DNA from: Edaphochlamys debaryana
Taxonomy: Eukaryota; Chlorophyta; Chlorophyceae; Chlamydomonadales
NCBI GenBank assembly: GCA_016858145.1
Contig: JAEHOE010000026.1
Location: 124,001 to 188,000, forward strand
DNA: 64,000 bases
Direction: 5' to 3'
Part shown: piece by piece, positions 10,681 to 22,600 of the stretch
Position numbering within the stretch: the first letter of the stretch is position 1
How the letters are laid out: each line of letters begins with the position of its first letter
Program-made: the position numbers and the translations under genes
Notes under the pieces: generated by a model
The model's database searches: none
What the model saw: only the letters and a program-made list of their open reading frames with translations
What the model was told of the DNA's origin: nothing

Positions 10681-11178
10681 CCCCAATTTCTCAGCCATCG
10701 CTCTCCAGCGCTAACTTGTCAAACTGGTCAGGCTTTCAACATCTTCTCCAGAAGTCCACGCCTCTGCCAAGCTTCTTTTGGCAAGCGCCGGACCTTTCGC
10801 GAGGTCAATGTTTGAGGCCTCGCTCGCGGAGTGGTTGCCCGACGCCCCGCCGTAAGCGCGGGGGCTTGCGTCTTAAACTACTGCTCTCGCTTGGCCTAAA
10901 TGGGGGCTCAGTGTGTGGGCGCTAGCAAGGAGGCGCTAGCACGCCTTCTCGGCAGATCCCCTCTTGCTATCGCCGGCGCCCGTAGGCTTGGCCTTGTGCG
11001 ATTATTGTTCTGGTTGTGATGTTGCCATACTTTCGGTCGTAATGTAGCTGTTTTGTTTAGCTTTTGGCTGGGCCCGCGGCTCTGGGCCCCGTTGCTAGGC
11101 CCAGACCTTTCCTCGCGCTTGCCCTGCTGAACGGCCCCTTGGTAACCTCCCCTGCACAGCCTGCACTATCCCAGCAGC

Positions 11179-12548
11179 ATGTCTGAGCACGACAGGACCG
11201 AACAGGAGACGCTCCCGACATCCACGGTCGGTCCCGCACGATGCGTTCGCGAGTGTGACACCACGGTGTACTGCGAGCTTGAGTTTGATGAGAATGAAGT
11301 GCAGTCGTCTCACATCCACTCCAAAGCCGTCGGGGTCGCACAATGGCTCCTGCAGCAATACCACACCGTCGAGTGGGGCAGCATCGCGCAATACCGCGTG
11401 CTCACCCACCCCTCGTCCGCGCGCATCTATGAGATGATGGGCTGCAAGAAGGACCACGGCGAGGCCCTCGTCGCCGTGCTCAAGGCGCTCGCCCAGCACG
11501 TCGACATCGACGCGAACGTCGCCAAGCACATCGTCATCGCCGGCGCGCAGGTAGAGCGCTTCCCGGGGCGCGCACTAAACATACAACAATGAACACAGGG
11601 GCACACACTAAACACAGTACACCTATGGCCCTCACCCGACGCCGTTTACGCTCCAGCTTACTCAGGGGCCCAGAGCCTTTCGCAGAGCCCTCGCCTGCCC
11701 TCGCCTGCCCTCGCTTCCCCCCGCCTCCCCCCGCCCTTGTCTATCCTGTTCCTCCCTCCCCTTTCCTCCTAACCCTTCGCCTCTTGCAGAACAACATGAT
11801 CCCCGTGGTCGAGTACGGGCTGCAGGTGTCGGCCTCGTACGACAACGATGCGCGGACCGACTTCCAGAAGAACGGGCTCAACCCGGCCTTCCGGGAGGCT
11901 GTCCAGATCGGCTCCGTCGAGGTATGCAAACCTGGATTCCTGGAAAGTGAAGGCCATTTCCCGCTATGACTCAACCCGCCTGTGTCTTGCTGCACACTTA
12001 GGCCCTCTCAGGCAGTTGGGGTATGCAGCAGAGGCGTAGACTGGTAGACAGGTTGATAAGGGGCGGGAAGCACTGTCAAGGGTTCAAGCAAAGCGCAATG
12101 CAGCGCCGAGCACGACGGCACGCTGGGCTCCGTCAAGGGTAGAGCCCCACGGTAGAGCCCCTTGCCCGGCTCGTGGCGGCTGCTCCCATCTGTACCTTCC
12201 CGCCGTCTCAGACTTCGACCCACTCCCAACACGCTCAATACCTAGCCCACCTATGCCCTCACGTAGATTTGCAAGATGCTCCTCGCCGCCGGCGCCGACA
12301 TCTATGCGCCGCCGCCTCCCGACCCCGACCACCTCGGCTTCGTGGCCGTTAACCTGATCCGCTTCGCCATAGGCAACCGCCCCATGATCTCGTACCTGCG
12401 GGGCCTCGGTCTGAAGTCCGGCCCGGACCTGACTCTCGCGGCATGGGAGCGCGCACAGCGCCGCCGCCGTGAGGAGCACTTCAACAACTACTTCAACAAC
12501 CACGTGGGCATGGCCGTACACGGCCCGGAGGACATGGAGGTCGACTAG
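11179..12548 (+). CDS. Tandem paralogue A, degenerate ankyrin-like protein
   Basis: Three exons (11179-11550, 11790-11921, 12267-12548) encode 261 aa, all introns phase 0. Donors are GTAGAG and GTATGC; acceptors are TTGCAG and ACGTAG. The segment CKMLLAAGADIYAPPPP followed by NLIRFAIGNRPMISYLRGLG resembles an ankyrin repeat (A-x-x-x-G-N at the second helix, L-L-x-A-G-A-D in the loop). An earlier partial unit spans the exon 2-3 border (FREAVQIGSVEICKMLL). The N-terminal exon (MSEHDRTEQETLPTSTVG) is acidic and unique. The C-terminus has a basic helix (ERAQRRRREEHFNNYF) and acidic tail. It is clearly homologous, exon by exon, to the gene at 14649. Ankyrin units usually bind proteins; I do not recognise the family and suspect it is lineage-specific. 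Confidence 0.85.
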
Positions 12549-13150
12549 TCATGTCTCCTGTCTCAAGCACGGGAAGGTTGCGCGCAGGGGTGGTTTCGGT
12601 GTGCATCAAGGTCGGCTTGGTGTGGTCCCACCCTTAATTTGTACCTCTTGTCGGGTGACAGAGGGGCTGGCGCCTGGTGGTAACTAACGCGGCCTGACGG
12701 GATGAGTGGGCAGGGCGGCTAAACTGTTGCTGGGTCCGCGTTGAGGGCGTGTCCGGGGATGGGATTCGCTAGGGGATTGGAACTCTCGCGTACTGCACTG
12801 CGTACTGTGATAGATTGCGTGTGGACAGCTGCGCCATTGCCGCAGCCAGTGGGTCACACGTATCCTCGTAAACTTGGGTTCAGGGGCAGGATGTGCTTTC
12901 GGCGTCAGGGTCCCAGGGGGGGCGGTCCGTCGATCTGGCAGGTTGGGCGGTGTATGCCATTGTGTGCACTGGGATACCTCTTGGGTCTTGGGAAAGGGCC
13001 TGGGACTCTTGCTCTCATGGGGGCCCTTACTGATGGATGCAGCTGGGCTGCAGCTGGGGCTGCAATTTGCGCAGCTTCCGGCAGTTTCGGGATCTTTACC
13101 TCGCCACCCTACGCGACCGAGTTGTGGTCGCCGGCCTATGGAGTTGGAGT

Positions 13151-13383
13151 TGCCTCTTGACGCTTGGGGGGTTGGGACGGTGCGACACTGCGGCACCAGT
13201 CGCAAGCATCCTTGACGCTCTTGTGCATACCGGTACTTCTGTTATAGTCCTTGATTACGCCTGTCATTGGAGCGGGAGATCGGAGGTGTCTCTTGACGCT
13301 GGGGAGTGTGGTTGATACGGCACGGCACTGCGGCACCATCTCAAGCATTCTTGACGCTGTTGCGCTTTTGAGCATACCGTTCT
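13151..13383. repeat. Two degenerate direct repeats of about 90 bp
   Basis: Units at about 13151-13235 and 13287-13380 share CTCTTGACGCT, CACTGCGGCACCA, CAAGCAT and CTTGACGCT followed by GCATACCG, in the same order, about 137 bp apart. Confidence 0.75.
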
Positions 13384-13588
13384 CATCACGCCCTTTATGA
13401 CGAGGTCAGGGCGAGTATCAAGGCAGTCGTGGGTCCCGAGTATCGGGGCCCTGCGGAAGGGTGTGCGCAGGGGAGAGCACAGGCGCTCGATCTACCGCCT
13501 CTACCCCTCTGCCAGTGAGCCATGCATGTGTAACGAATGAGACCAGTACTGTGCAGTCCCTACTTCGGACCCCTAGCGGACTCGCGCT

Positions 13589-13672
13589 GCACCGTGCGTG
13601 GACAGATCGGCACCGTGCTGCACCGTGGACAGATCGGCACCGTGCTGCACCGTGCGTGGACAGATCGGCAGC
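13589..13672. repeat. Short tandem array (three units)
   Basis: Three copies of ACCGTG(CGT)GGACAGATCGGC at 13591, 13622 and 13649; the middle unit lacks CGT. Units are linked by ACCGTGCTGC. Confidence 0.9.
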
Positions 13673-14152
13673 ATGCAGCAGGTGCCCAGCCCTCCGTGGT
13701 CTGATCGAGGGGCCCCGGAGGCCGGAACTCAGAGGGGTTGCACCGCTGCTCTGCAGCGGGGAGCCCAGACCCACCCAGACCCTGCCCAGAGAGCCCGAAC
13801 TGGGTCAGGTTCCGCAGGCTTCGTCAGTCCCTACAGGCATGCAGTCATGGCGCGCGTGCCTTCATTCGTCGAAGCCAGAGCCTACATTCGGGCGGCTTGC
13901 ATAAGCGGACGGGTGGGCGGGGGCGGGGGTGTGAGGAGCTGTGGGTAGCTGTGGACTGTGGAGAGGTTCCCCGCTCACCAGGGCTCACCCAACCGCACCC
14001 CAGTTCGTGCGCGTGACATGGCCAGATCTTTGTAGCTGCTCTCCGACCTGCATACGCCCGGGACGAGGCGGTGATGGGCAGGCGGGGGCGCGGGGGGAAG
14101 CTGCATGACGCTGCATGGGCTGGGCCTTGCTGGGCCTTGCCGCACGGCCCTA

Positions 14153-14188
14153 CATAAGGGGCCCGCCTCGTCGGCCCAGTCATTTTCC
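14153..14188 (+). promoter_or_regulatory. Core promoter of ankyrin-like paralogue B
   Basis: CATAAG at 14153-14158 and TCATTTTCC at 14180-14188, matching the pair upstream of paralogue A. The leader would be about 470 nt. Confidence 0.55.
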
Positions 14189-14648
14189 GTCGCCGACCCC
14201 ACTACGCTCCCAACGCGCAACCGCGAACACCTTGCTGTTGTGCCCGCAAACTAAGGCTTTTGCCCCTCAACAGCCCGAACACGCGAGGAGACGCGCCCGA
14301 ACCTCGAGTCGCGGACCCCAAGCGCGTCTCACATCGCACCCGAGGCCCTCCAATCCATACCACACTGTAAGCACGGGGCCCTTGTGCCATTCAGTGGTCG
14401 GGCTCTGGCGCTGAGCAGGTTGGGCGCGCCGGCAATTTCCTTTGTTCGGGGCTGGGCGTTGTTCTCTGGTGCTCTTTGTTATTGATAAACACATAAAGCT
14501 TGTTTCTAGTTTGTTTGGGTCCTGTAAGGCTGCCTACAGCGCTGGGCCCTGCGGCCCTTCGCGACCTTCTGGCACCTGCCTTCTCGCCTGCACTTGCACT
14601 CACGACCCCACGCAACCTGCTCACCGCAGCCGGCACTGCACAAGCACC

Positions 14649-15909
14649 ATGTCTGAACACGCTGGGACCCAGCAGGAGGCGCTTTCAACCTCCACCTTCG
14701 GCCATGCGCGAAGCGTCCACGACTGCGACAGCACCCTTTGCGAGCTTGAGGTCGATGATGACTTTGTGCAGTCCTCTGACATCGACGCCAAAGCCGGCGG
14801 GATCGCCGACTGGCTCTTGCAGCAATATAACACAATCGAGTTTGGCAACATCGCGCAATACCGCGTGCTCACCCAGGCCGCGCACATCTATGACGTGATG
14901 GGCTCCGAGCAAGATCAGGGTCAGACCCTCGTCGCCGTGTTCAAGGCGCTCGCCCAGCACGTCGACATCGACGCCAACTTCCTGGTTGTGGCCGGCGCTC
15001 AGGCAAGGCTTCCCAGGGGCGCGCACTAAACAAATTTATAACTACCGGTACAAGCACTTACAATGCACAAGGCCACTGCAGTCCGTCAGCGCACATAACT
15101 ACAGGCTGCGGAGCTGCATGCTTGCGAGTAGGGGCCTCCTGCCATCCGCAGGGGGGCCTCCCGTTCCCCGCGTGCCCTTGCGTGCCCTCGCCCTTGTCCC
15201 CTTTCCTTTCCCTTTCCCCGGACCCGCCCTTAACCCACGCCCCTAAATATCTTATCCCTCGCAGAATGGATTGCCGGCGGTGGTCGCGTACGCCCTCCAG
15301 CTGGCGTCTGCCCTCGGCCGCAAGGAGCGAGCCCGCTTCCAGGCTGACCTGGACTGGGCCCTCCGAGAGGCGGTCCGGATTGGCTCCATCAAGGTGAGCG
15401 GGGCTGCCAGGGGCGGGGCTGGGGGCGCGACGCCAGGCCGGCTCGCGAGGCAGCCGTCGGGAGCAATCTTGCTGCTGTATCAACACAGAGAAACGGCACG
15501 CCCTGGCACGCCTTTCGTGTTCGTGATCTAGAACATTCTCAGCCTTGCCCGCTCGCCAACCCGCTGCTGCCTTGCGCCTTGCCTCCCCAAGTCTCTCTGG
15601 TTCGTATTAACGGCTTCTCATCCCTATGCGCGCCTGATCCCTTATGATTGCATGCAGATATGCAAGAGTCTCCGAGCCGCCGGCGCAAACATCCACGCGC
15701 CCCCGCCCCCAGTACCCGGCGCCGTGGCGCCTAACCTGATTCGCCTGGCCAACGGCAACCGCCCCATGATCTCGTATCTTCAGGGCCTGGGCCTTACTAA
15801 TGGCCCGGATCTGGATCAGGCCTCGTGGGAGCGTGCGCAGCGGTATTTGCGTGCGAAGCGTGCTCGCCACGTGACCTTTCGCGTGGATGACTCCGACGAA
15901 GACGCGTAG
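14649..15909 (+). CDS. Tandem paralogue B, degenerate ankyrin-like protein
   Basis: Three exons (14649-15002, 15265-15393, 15658-15909) encode 244 aa. Positions and phases of both introns match paralogue A. Intron 1 uses a GC donor (GCTCAG then GCAAGG) where paralogue A has GTAGAG. Shared blocks include IAQYRVLT, LKALAQHVDIDAN/FKALAQHVDIDAN, ICKSLRAAGANIHAPPPP, GNRPMISYL and SWERAQR. The C-terminus ends in an acidic DDSDEDA. The middle exon has diverged most. As for copy A, the ankyrin-like call rests on the A-G-A-N/D loop and the following helix pair. Gene duplication in tandem with retained promoter motifs suggests both copies are expressed, but this is inference. Confidence 0.85.
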
Positions 15910-16182
15910 ACAGCGAGATCCTTAGGTTCATAAGAGTTGATGATGATAAGAGTAGAAGGGTGTGCACATTCTAGAACACGGCACATGCCGTGTATATATT
16001 GGGGGAGCCACTTGGCTTGGCATGAAGACCTGGGCTATTGTACATGCTTGCTGGCCTCCTCCACGTGTACAGGAGTTGGGCTGGGCTTTGCTGCCTCGAG
16101 GCTGGTTGGTTGAGCTGCGTGACGGCGTGAGCCATTGCTGCGCTGTGAGGAGGAGCTTCCGTCCACGTACCCCAACATACTA

Positions 16183-16187
16183 TTACA
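16183..16187 (-). terminator. Candidate poly(A) signal of the F-box/LRR gene
   Basis: TTACA on the plus strand reads TGTAA on the minus strand, about 470 nt past the stop at 16658. If used, this 3' UTR overlaps that of paralogue B. Confidence 0.45.
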
Positions 16188-16330
16188 TGAAAGTGGTATG
16201 ATTTATATGTATTGAGTTGCGGCGCACTGGGCACAGCCGGGCCATTCCCGGGGGCGTTGATAGTGCTGCCCTGCGCAAGGGCATGCATGCGCCCCCTTTG
16301 CTCCAACCAAGGCCTCCCACCGTTAGCACG

Positions 16331-16335
16331 TGTAA
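16331..16335 (+). terminator. Candidate poly(A) signal of paralogue B
   Basis: First TGTAA after the stop at 15909, implying a 3' UTR of about 420 nt that crosses the minus-strand signal at 16183. Confidence 0.45.
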
Positions 16336-16657
16336 CGCGTTAAGTTCTACCGACACCCTTGCCCCGCCCTGGCCCCAAGAGGACTCGGCCCTTGCGCCAA
16401 GTCCCTTGCCCCATGCTGACTTGCACGCTCTCAGCTCCAGCTCCCAGCACCCCGCAGCAGCAAAGCCCAACAAAGCACGCAGCCGCTCATGACATCCGAC
16501 ATTTCAGCCCCCAAGCCTCAGCGCACAGCCACCGCTATCCTATGTTAGCCTCAGGCCAATTCATGATCCGGGGCCCTTTCCCGAGCCGAAGTCCCGCTCT
16601 CCTCGCCCATGCACCCCCTCCCCTATGCGCCTCCCCGTCCGCCTCCACACATTGCCG

Positions 16658-19600
16658 TCAGTCCTGCGGGAGCGTCTTGACCAGGGTGAGGGGCAGGCCG
16701 GGCCGCAGCCGCCGCGCCCAGGCCTCCGCGGTGCGCGCCTGGTGCGGGCCGCACAGCAGCAGCAGGCTGCGCAGCCCCGTCAGGCGGCACAGCAGGGCGG
16801 TGCCGGTGGGCCTGCGGGTGGGGGCCAGCAGGGGGAGCGGAGCAGGCAGTTCGACACCTCGCCCAGCAGCTGTGGCAAGTACGGGCATGCGAAGCGTCGT
16901 GCGAGCGAAGGCAGTCGCACGACGCTGCCACCGCCCCGGACCTGGCCTTTCTTCTTTACCCAGTGCTCTGCTTTCTTTCTCCTCCTGCCAGCCCAGCTAC
17001 CGCCTCCCCCCTGGCCCCTCTCCACTCTACAAAGCTTCGCGTCCGGCCACTCAAGCTGGCAGCCCTCTGCCTGCTCCTGCCCGTTACATAACTTCGCCGG
17101 TAGTGCCCCCGCTCTCACCCCACGGGGTGCACCACGCCCAGCTCCCGCAGCTGCCGCAGGGCCCCCAGGCAGCCAAGCAGCCGGTCCTGCAGCAAGAGAA
17201 CGCAAGACAGGGCGGCATGCAGGTCAGCACATACGGTACTCGGCTTGTCTGCCTATCTGCTAGTACACACTACATACTCGGCCTGTTTGCACATCAGGCT
17301 ATCTGCGTATAGCAACAGAGGCGCAGACGCACGAGCGGGCGGGAACGTACGGGAGCCCCCGTGGGAGAGAAAGGCCCCATCAGCCCTCAAACCCGCAGAC
17401 CTCCCAATGCTCATGCGTGCTCCCCCTAAACTCTAGACCCCATAACCAGAAGCGCCGCGACTCGCCCGGGTCCCACCCTCGCACGGCCGCACCTGGCCCG
17501 CCGGGCTGCCCGCGTCCCAGCACAGCGCCTCCAGCGCCCCCAGCCGCGGCATCGCCTCCGCCAGCACCCGCTGCCCCGACCCCGAGGCCCCCGCATCCAG
17601 CAGCCCCCCCACCTCGGGGCGGAACACGCGCAGGGCGCGCAGGCTGCGGCCGCACACCTGCGGAGGGGCGGGGCCGGGGAATAGGCAGGTGTTGGGACAG
17701 GGTGAGGGGTCTGGGCCGTAGGGCCAAGGCGCCGGTGAGGTCAAGGCGGCAGGGCGGGGTCGAGGGGCAGGGTGGTTACAGGTGTTGACCCAACCCGCCC
17801 GCTCCGTTAGGGCCATAGCGGAGGTGGAGAGCGCGAGGGGCCTGAGCAGCACCGCCGAGCCGCGAGGCGCACTGGCGCCGAAGCTGTCTACCGCGCAACG
17901 GTTACCCCACCCAGTCCCGGTCCCCAGATCGGGCGTCTCAGACACCGCTGCCCAGGGGTCTGTGCAACCTAGCGTATGAACACGCCAGGCCCTCTTCCAC
18001 CCAAGCCCCGACCGAGCCCCGGCCTCACCTGTACGAGCGCCTCCAGCTCTGCCCCTAGGAGCAGCGCCGCCGCCCGCGGGGAGGCGCCGGCCGGCAGCGG
18101 CATGCACCCCCCGGCCAGGGTCAGGCGCTCCAGGGCGGCGGGGGCGGCGGCCGCCAGCAGCGCCGACAGCGGCGGCAGCGCGCAGCCCGCGGCGGACAGG
18201 GAGAGCAGCTGCGGGAGCAGGGGCGCGGATGCGGTCGCGGTTGCGGCTGGGGCGGTGGGGGAGGAGTTGGCGCGCTTGGTTGAGGGGGAGGGCGGGGTGG
18301 AGGTGGACGGGCCGTCGGCGGCCGGGCTCGGTGTGCCGTACGTCGGCGAGGAGCGGCGGCGCTTGGCACCGCCGCGCTGCTTGGCGCCGGCCTTGGCGGC
18401 GGTGGCGACAGTGGTACAGCGGCTGCTGGTCTTGAGAGCCCCTTGCACGTGCACGTGCACGCCTCGGGACGCCCCTGGCCTCCCTTGGGCAGACCGGGCA
18501 GAAGCGGCACCGCCGGCCGGCGGCTGGGCCCAACGGGGCCGCGCATGGCAGCTAGCAGGGCCCGGGCGGGCCCCGGCCGGGCCTGGGAGGGCGGAGCCGG
18601 GGGCCCGCGTGCGGTTAGAAGCGCTGGCTTGAGTGTGGGTGGGGGCGAGGGTGAGGGTGAGGGTGAGGGTGAGGCCGGCGAGGCTGAGGTGTTGCAGGGT
18701 GGCGGGGAGCCAGGCGAGCACCAGCATGCCTAGAGGGGGGGGGGGCAGCAGCAGCAATCGCCGCGGGGGCGAGGGCGGAGGAGGGGAAAGAGTGCCTCAG
18801 CGGCGGGGCGGGCGTTGTGGGATTGACTACCGTATGTTATTGAGGCAAAGCGTGGTCCCCTATGCTTGGTCCGCCTCACCCTAACGAGCACTGCCGCGCC
18901 CGCATGTGCTCTCCGCAGCCCTGCTCCCAAGTACCAAGCGAGACCCACCTCCGGGCGCCTCAAGGTGAAGAGACCGCAGCGACCGCAGGAGGCCCAGCCG
19001 CGACAGCAGCGGAGCGCTGGCGGCCGTGAAGGCCACACGCCGGCCCAGCCGCAGCCCCGCCCCCGCCCCCACCCACGCCTCCTCCTCCTCGTCCGCCTCC
19101 TCCTCGCTCTCGCCGTCGCCGTCCCCGCTCTCCGCCTCTGTGACCGAGCCCGAGCCCGAGGTGCCCGGACCAGATCCATGTGATTGCTGCGCCTCATCAA
19201 GCTCCGCTCTCGCTTGCTTAGCCCCCACGTCCCCAGCGTCCGCGGGCTCCGACGTGCTGTCGTCTATTGCTTCCTCCTCCCCCTCCTCCGCTGCCTCCGC
19301 CGCCGCCACCGCGGCAGGGGTAGACCGTGTTCGGGCGTGGGTGGTCGGGCCCGGGCCCGCCGGGGCCCCGCCACTGCCGCCGCGGCCCGCAACGGCCCTC
19401 GCGGCCCGGGCCCCGGCGGGCCCGGGCCCGGGCCCGGGTAAAGCGCGCCCTCCCTGGCCCCGGCCCCGTCCCCGGCGGCGGCCATGTGGGGATCCCGTCG
19501 CTCTTCTCTCCTCCCTCCCTCCGGCCCCCGCCGTGGCTCCTCCTACAGCACCCCCCTTCTGTTCCTCGCCGCCGCTCGCTCCAGCGCCGCTGTCCCCTGC

Positions 19601-22600
19601 AGCCTCCTCCTCCTCCGCCTCCTCCTCCGCCTCCTCCTCCGCCTCCTCCTCCTCATCATCATCAACCTCGACCTCAACCTCACTCGCGCTGCCGCTCCCT
19701 CCGCTGCCCCCCAGCTCAGTCTCGCTGCCGGGGTCGGCCGCCGCCGCGGCACGCGCGCGGGCGGCGCGGAGGTGGGAGAGCAGGTTCAGAGAGCAGGGGC
19801 GGGGGCCGCCAGCGGCGGCGGCGAGGCCGGTGACGCGTAGGTTGAGGTGGACCAGCTCGGGCCGGCCTGCCGCCAGCGCCGCCTCCGCCAGCGACGTTGG
19901 CTGAGGCGCAGCGCCGCCGCCGCGACCCGGCTCGGCGCCGGCTCCAGATCCAGATCCTGATCCCGGCCCCGACCCAGATCCAGCATCACCGGCGCTGGGA
20001 CCAGGTCCTGAACCCGCAGTGGCGTGGGATGGAGCGGGGGGAGGAGGGGCGGTGCGTGCGGGAGCGCAGGGCCGGCGGGGGCTGGGTCCGGGGCCGGGGC
20101 GGGGACCGGCGCGGGGCAGGATGGCGTCGAGCCACTCGGGGCAGGGGGCGGCGAGGGAGATGCCCCGCAGTGAGGGCAGCTGCAGCAGCTGTGCCGCGAA
20201 GTCGCCGCTGTAGTCGGGCCCAGCTGCCTGTGACGATATGGGGGAGGAAGGGAAGGGTTGCAGGCGCTCAGCCGTGGAGCGAACGCGGCGCCATCCGCCG
20301 CGGGCCACAATGCGCTCAGCCTCCCATGCGGTCGCGCAGCTCGGAACCGCACTGGCGCCCCCCACCATGCAAATGCGGCCAGGTTCTTCCATGCGTACCA
20401 AGGATAACCCTCACCCCACATGAGTAATCACTTAGCCGTATGCACCAGTAGTACCGACAGTACCAGCAGTACCGGCAGTACTCACCTCCCAGTCGTCGCC
20501 CGGGGCCCCCGCAGGCGTCCGCGGGCGCCGCGCCAGCAGCCCCCGGCGCAGGCCCCTGAGCGACAGCTGCCGCAGGGCCCCCAGGGCCTCCAGCGCGCGG
20601 AGAGACAGCTCCCCGACGTCCCCCTGCGCCCCCCGTTGCAAGCGCGAAGAAGAAGAGAAAGAACAGAGAGGGCAGCACAGGCACGGCGTGACGTAAGGCA
20701 GCAGCAGTGGAGTGGAGTGCGTGGAGTGCGGGGCGGGGTCCGGGGCTGTACGGCTCCCGTACGGCTCCCGTGCCGCGATACACACGTGTTGCTGTACGGC
20801 AGGCCTCACCTGTGCGCCCGCGCCGTCCTCCAGCGCCAGGCTCTCCAGGCGGGCGCCCGGCAGCCCCGACGCAACCGCGTCCAGCCCCGCCGCCGCATCC
20901 AGACACGCCCCAAGCCAGCTGCTGCCGCTGGTCCGCAGACTGACGCCCACACGTGCCCCGGCACACGTCGCCAGCCCCGGCCCCGCCGCCGCCGCCGCCG
21001 CCACCCTCGCCGCCAGCGCCTGCTCCGCCTCCGACGGCGCCGCTGCCGCTGCCGCCGCCGCCGTCGGGTCGGTGCGAACGGCGCCGCCGCCAGGTGTCCT
21101 GGCGAGCGGCGTGCCGCCGCTGCCGGCGGAGGCCAGCCCGCCGCCGCCGCCACAGCCGCCGCCAGCCGCCGCCGCCGCCGCCGCCGCCGCGGGTGCTGGC
21201 GGCGCGTCGGCTGCCTCCCAGTCCAGGGCCTGCCAGATGAGGAGGCCCCGGTCCGCCCCCGCCGCGTCCTCGTGGAGCGGCCCCAGGGCATGGTCTGCGA
21301 GGTCGGCGGCTGCCGCAGAAAAGGGAAAAGAAAGGAAAGGGCGGTAAGTAGTAATTGAATCGCTGCGGCACTCAACCACTGCGATACGTGGAGTGCAGCC
21401 ATAAGGGCCGGCGCGCGGTTACGTGCGCACTGACAGTGTACTGGAACAGGTTCGGGCGGTAGCGGACAGCAGGGGGTGGGGTGGCCTGGCTGGCGCCTTG
21501 TCAGGGCGTCGTTGCTAGAGACACGTGTACTTGTACTCACCGATCCAGTTGTAGAGGGTCTTGGGCACGCTCTGCCACTCGGACTGGACCAGGAAGCCGA
21601 AGCGTCGCAGGCGCGGGCCTGCGGGCGGGGAGGTCCGTTTCGGTATCGGTGCACTGAGTCAGGGCGCGTACGGCACACGCCATACTGCACACGTCCCGCT
21701 CCGCAGCGACCCGACCGCAAACCCAGGCCCTGCCGCCCCACACGGCCAGACAGCTATCCGAAACCATTGCTAATGCCTATGATCCAACAATGCTAGACCT
21801 TTATTTTTATGTGTATCCCCCCCCCAACTGTATCTGCAATTGCAGCGTGAGATGTTAAGACTCACATGCCTCCTTCGTTGCTGCCAGCAGCCCCGGCGGC
21901 GACAGCAGGCTCCGCGCCATGTGGCTACTGCACACCCTCAGCCGTACGTCCTCCAGCGCCGGCGCCGCCGCGAGCGCCGTAACCGCCGGCAGTACGGCAG
22001 CCATGGTCAGCGCTGAGTCACCGGTGTGATGCCGCGAGTGCCGCTCGAAGCCGCCGCCGCCGCGGCCCGGGCCATCCGAGTCGCTGCCGGACTCGGAATC
22101 CGAGCGGCACGGCTGATCGTGATCCGAACGGCGGAGCTTGTCGTGATCTGAGAAGTACGACATATCTACGTCGGATCCCTCTGCGGTCGAGCCCGTACCG
22201 ACATGGCTGCTGGTACCGTTGCTGCTGCCGGGCGGTTGCCCGGGCACACCGGCGGCGGCGGCAGTGGCAGGACTGGCGGCGGCGGCGGCGGCGGCGGCGC
22301 CAGGCCCCGCCGGGCTGCGGCGGGAGGCACGCGGCGACAGCGGCACAGGCCAGCGGAGGGTGAAGTGGAGGGACCGGAGCCCTGTGAGGCTGGACAGCTG
22401 TAGCGCGGCGGCGTTTGCGGGGAGGGGCAGGTCGAAGCAAAGCGCCGTCAGCGCCGGGAGTTCGCTGAGGCGACTGAGCAGCGACGGCCCCAGCGCAACG
22501 CCCGACAGCTCCAAAGACCGCAGGCTCCGAAGGCTGGCGACCGCACCCAAGCCCGGGACCCGCCGCAGCGTCTGCGGCGGCGGAGGCGCGGAGGCGCAGT

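Larger units (their letters stand above)
12549..14152. other. Intergenic region between the paralogues, with tandem repeats
   Basis: About 1.6 kb without a supported gene. It holds the 3' UTR of paralogue A, two degenerate direct repeats near 13151-13380, a short array at 13589-13672, and the upstream region of paralogue B. The frames here are short and lack coherent splice sites. Confidence 0.5.

Noticed and set aside
13589..13672. Possible CRISPR-like array
   Set aside because: Three adjacent imperfect units without unique spacers in a eukaryotic genome; a plain tandem repeat.
19026..19904. Plus-strand Ser/Ala/Pro open frame of 292 codons
   Set aside because: Antisense to the acidic part of the F-box/LRR gene, whose frame joins neighbouring exons in phase.
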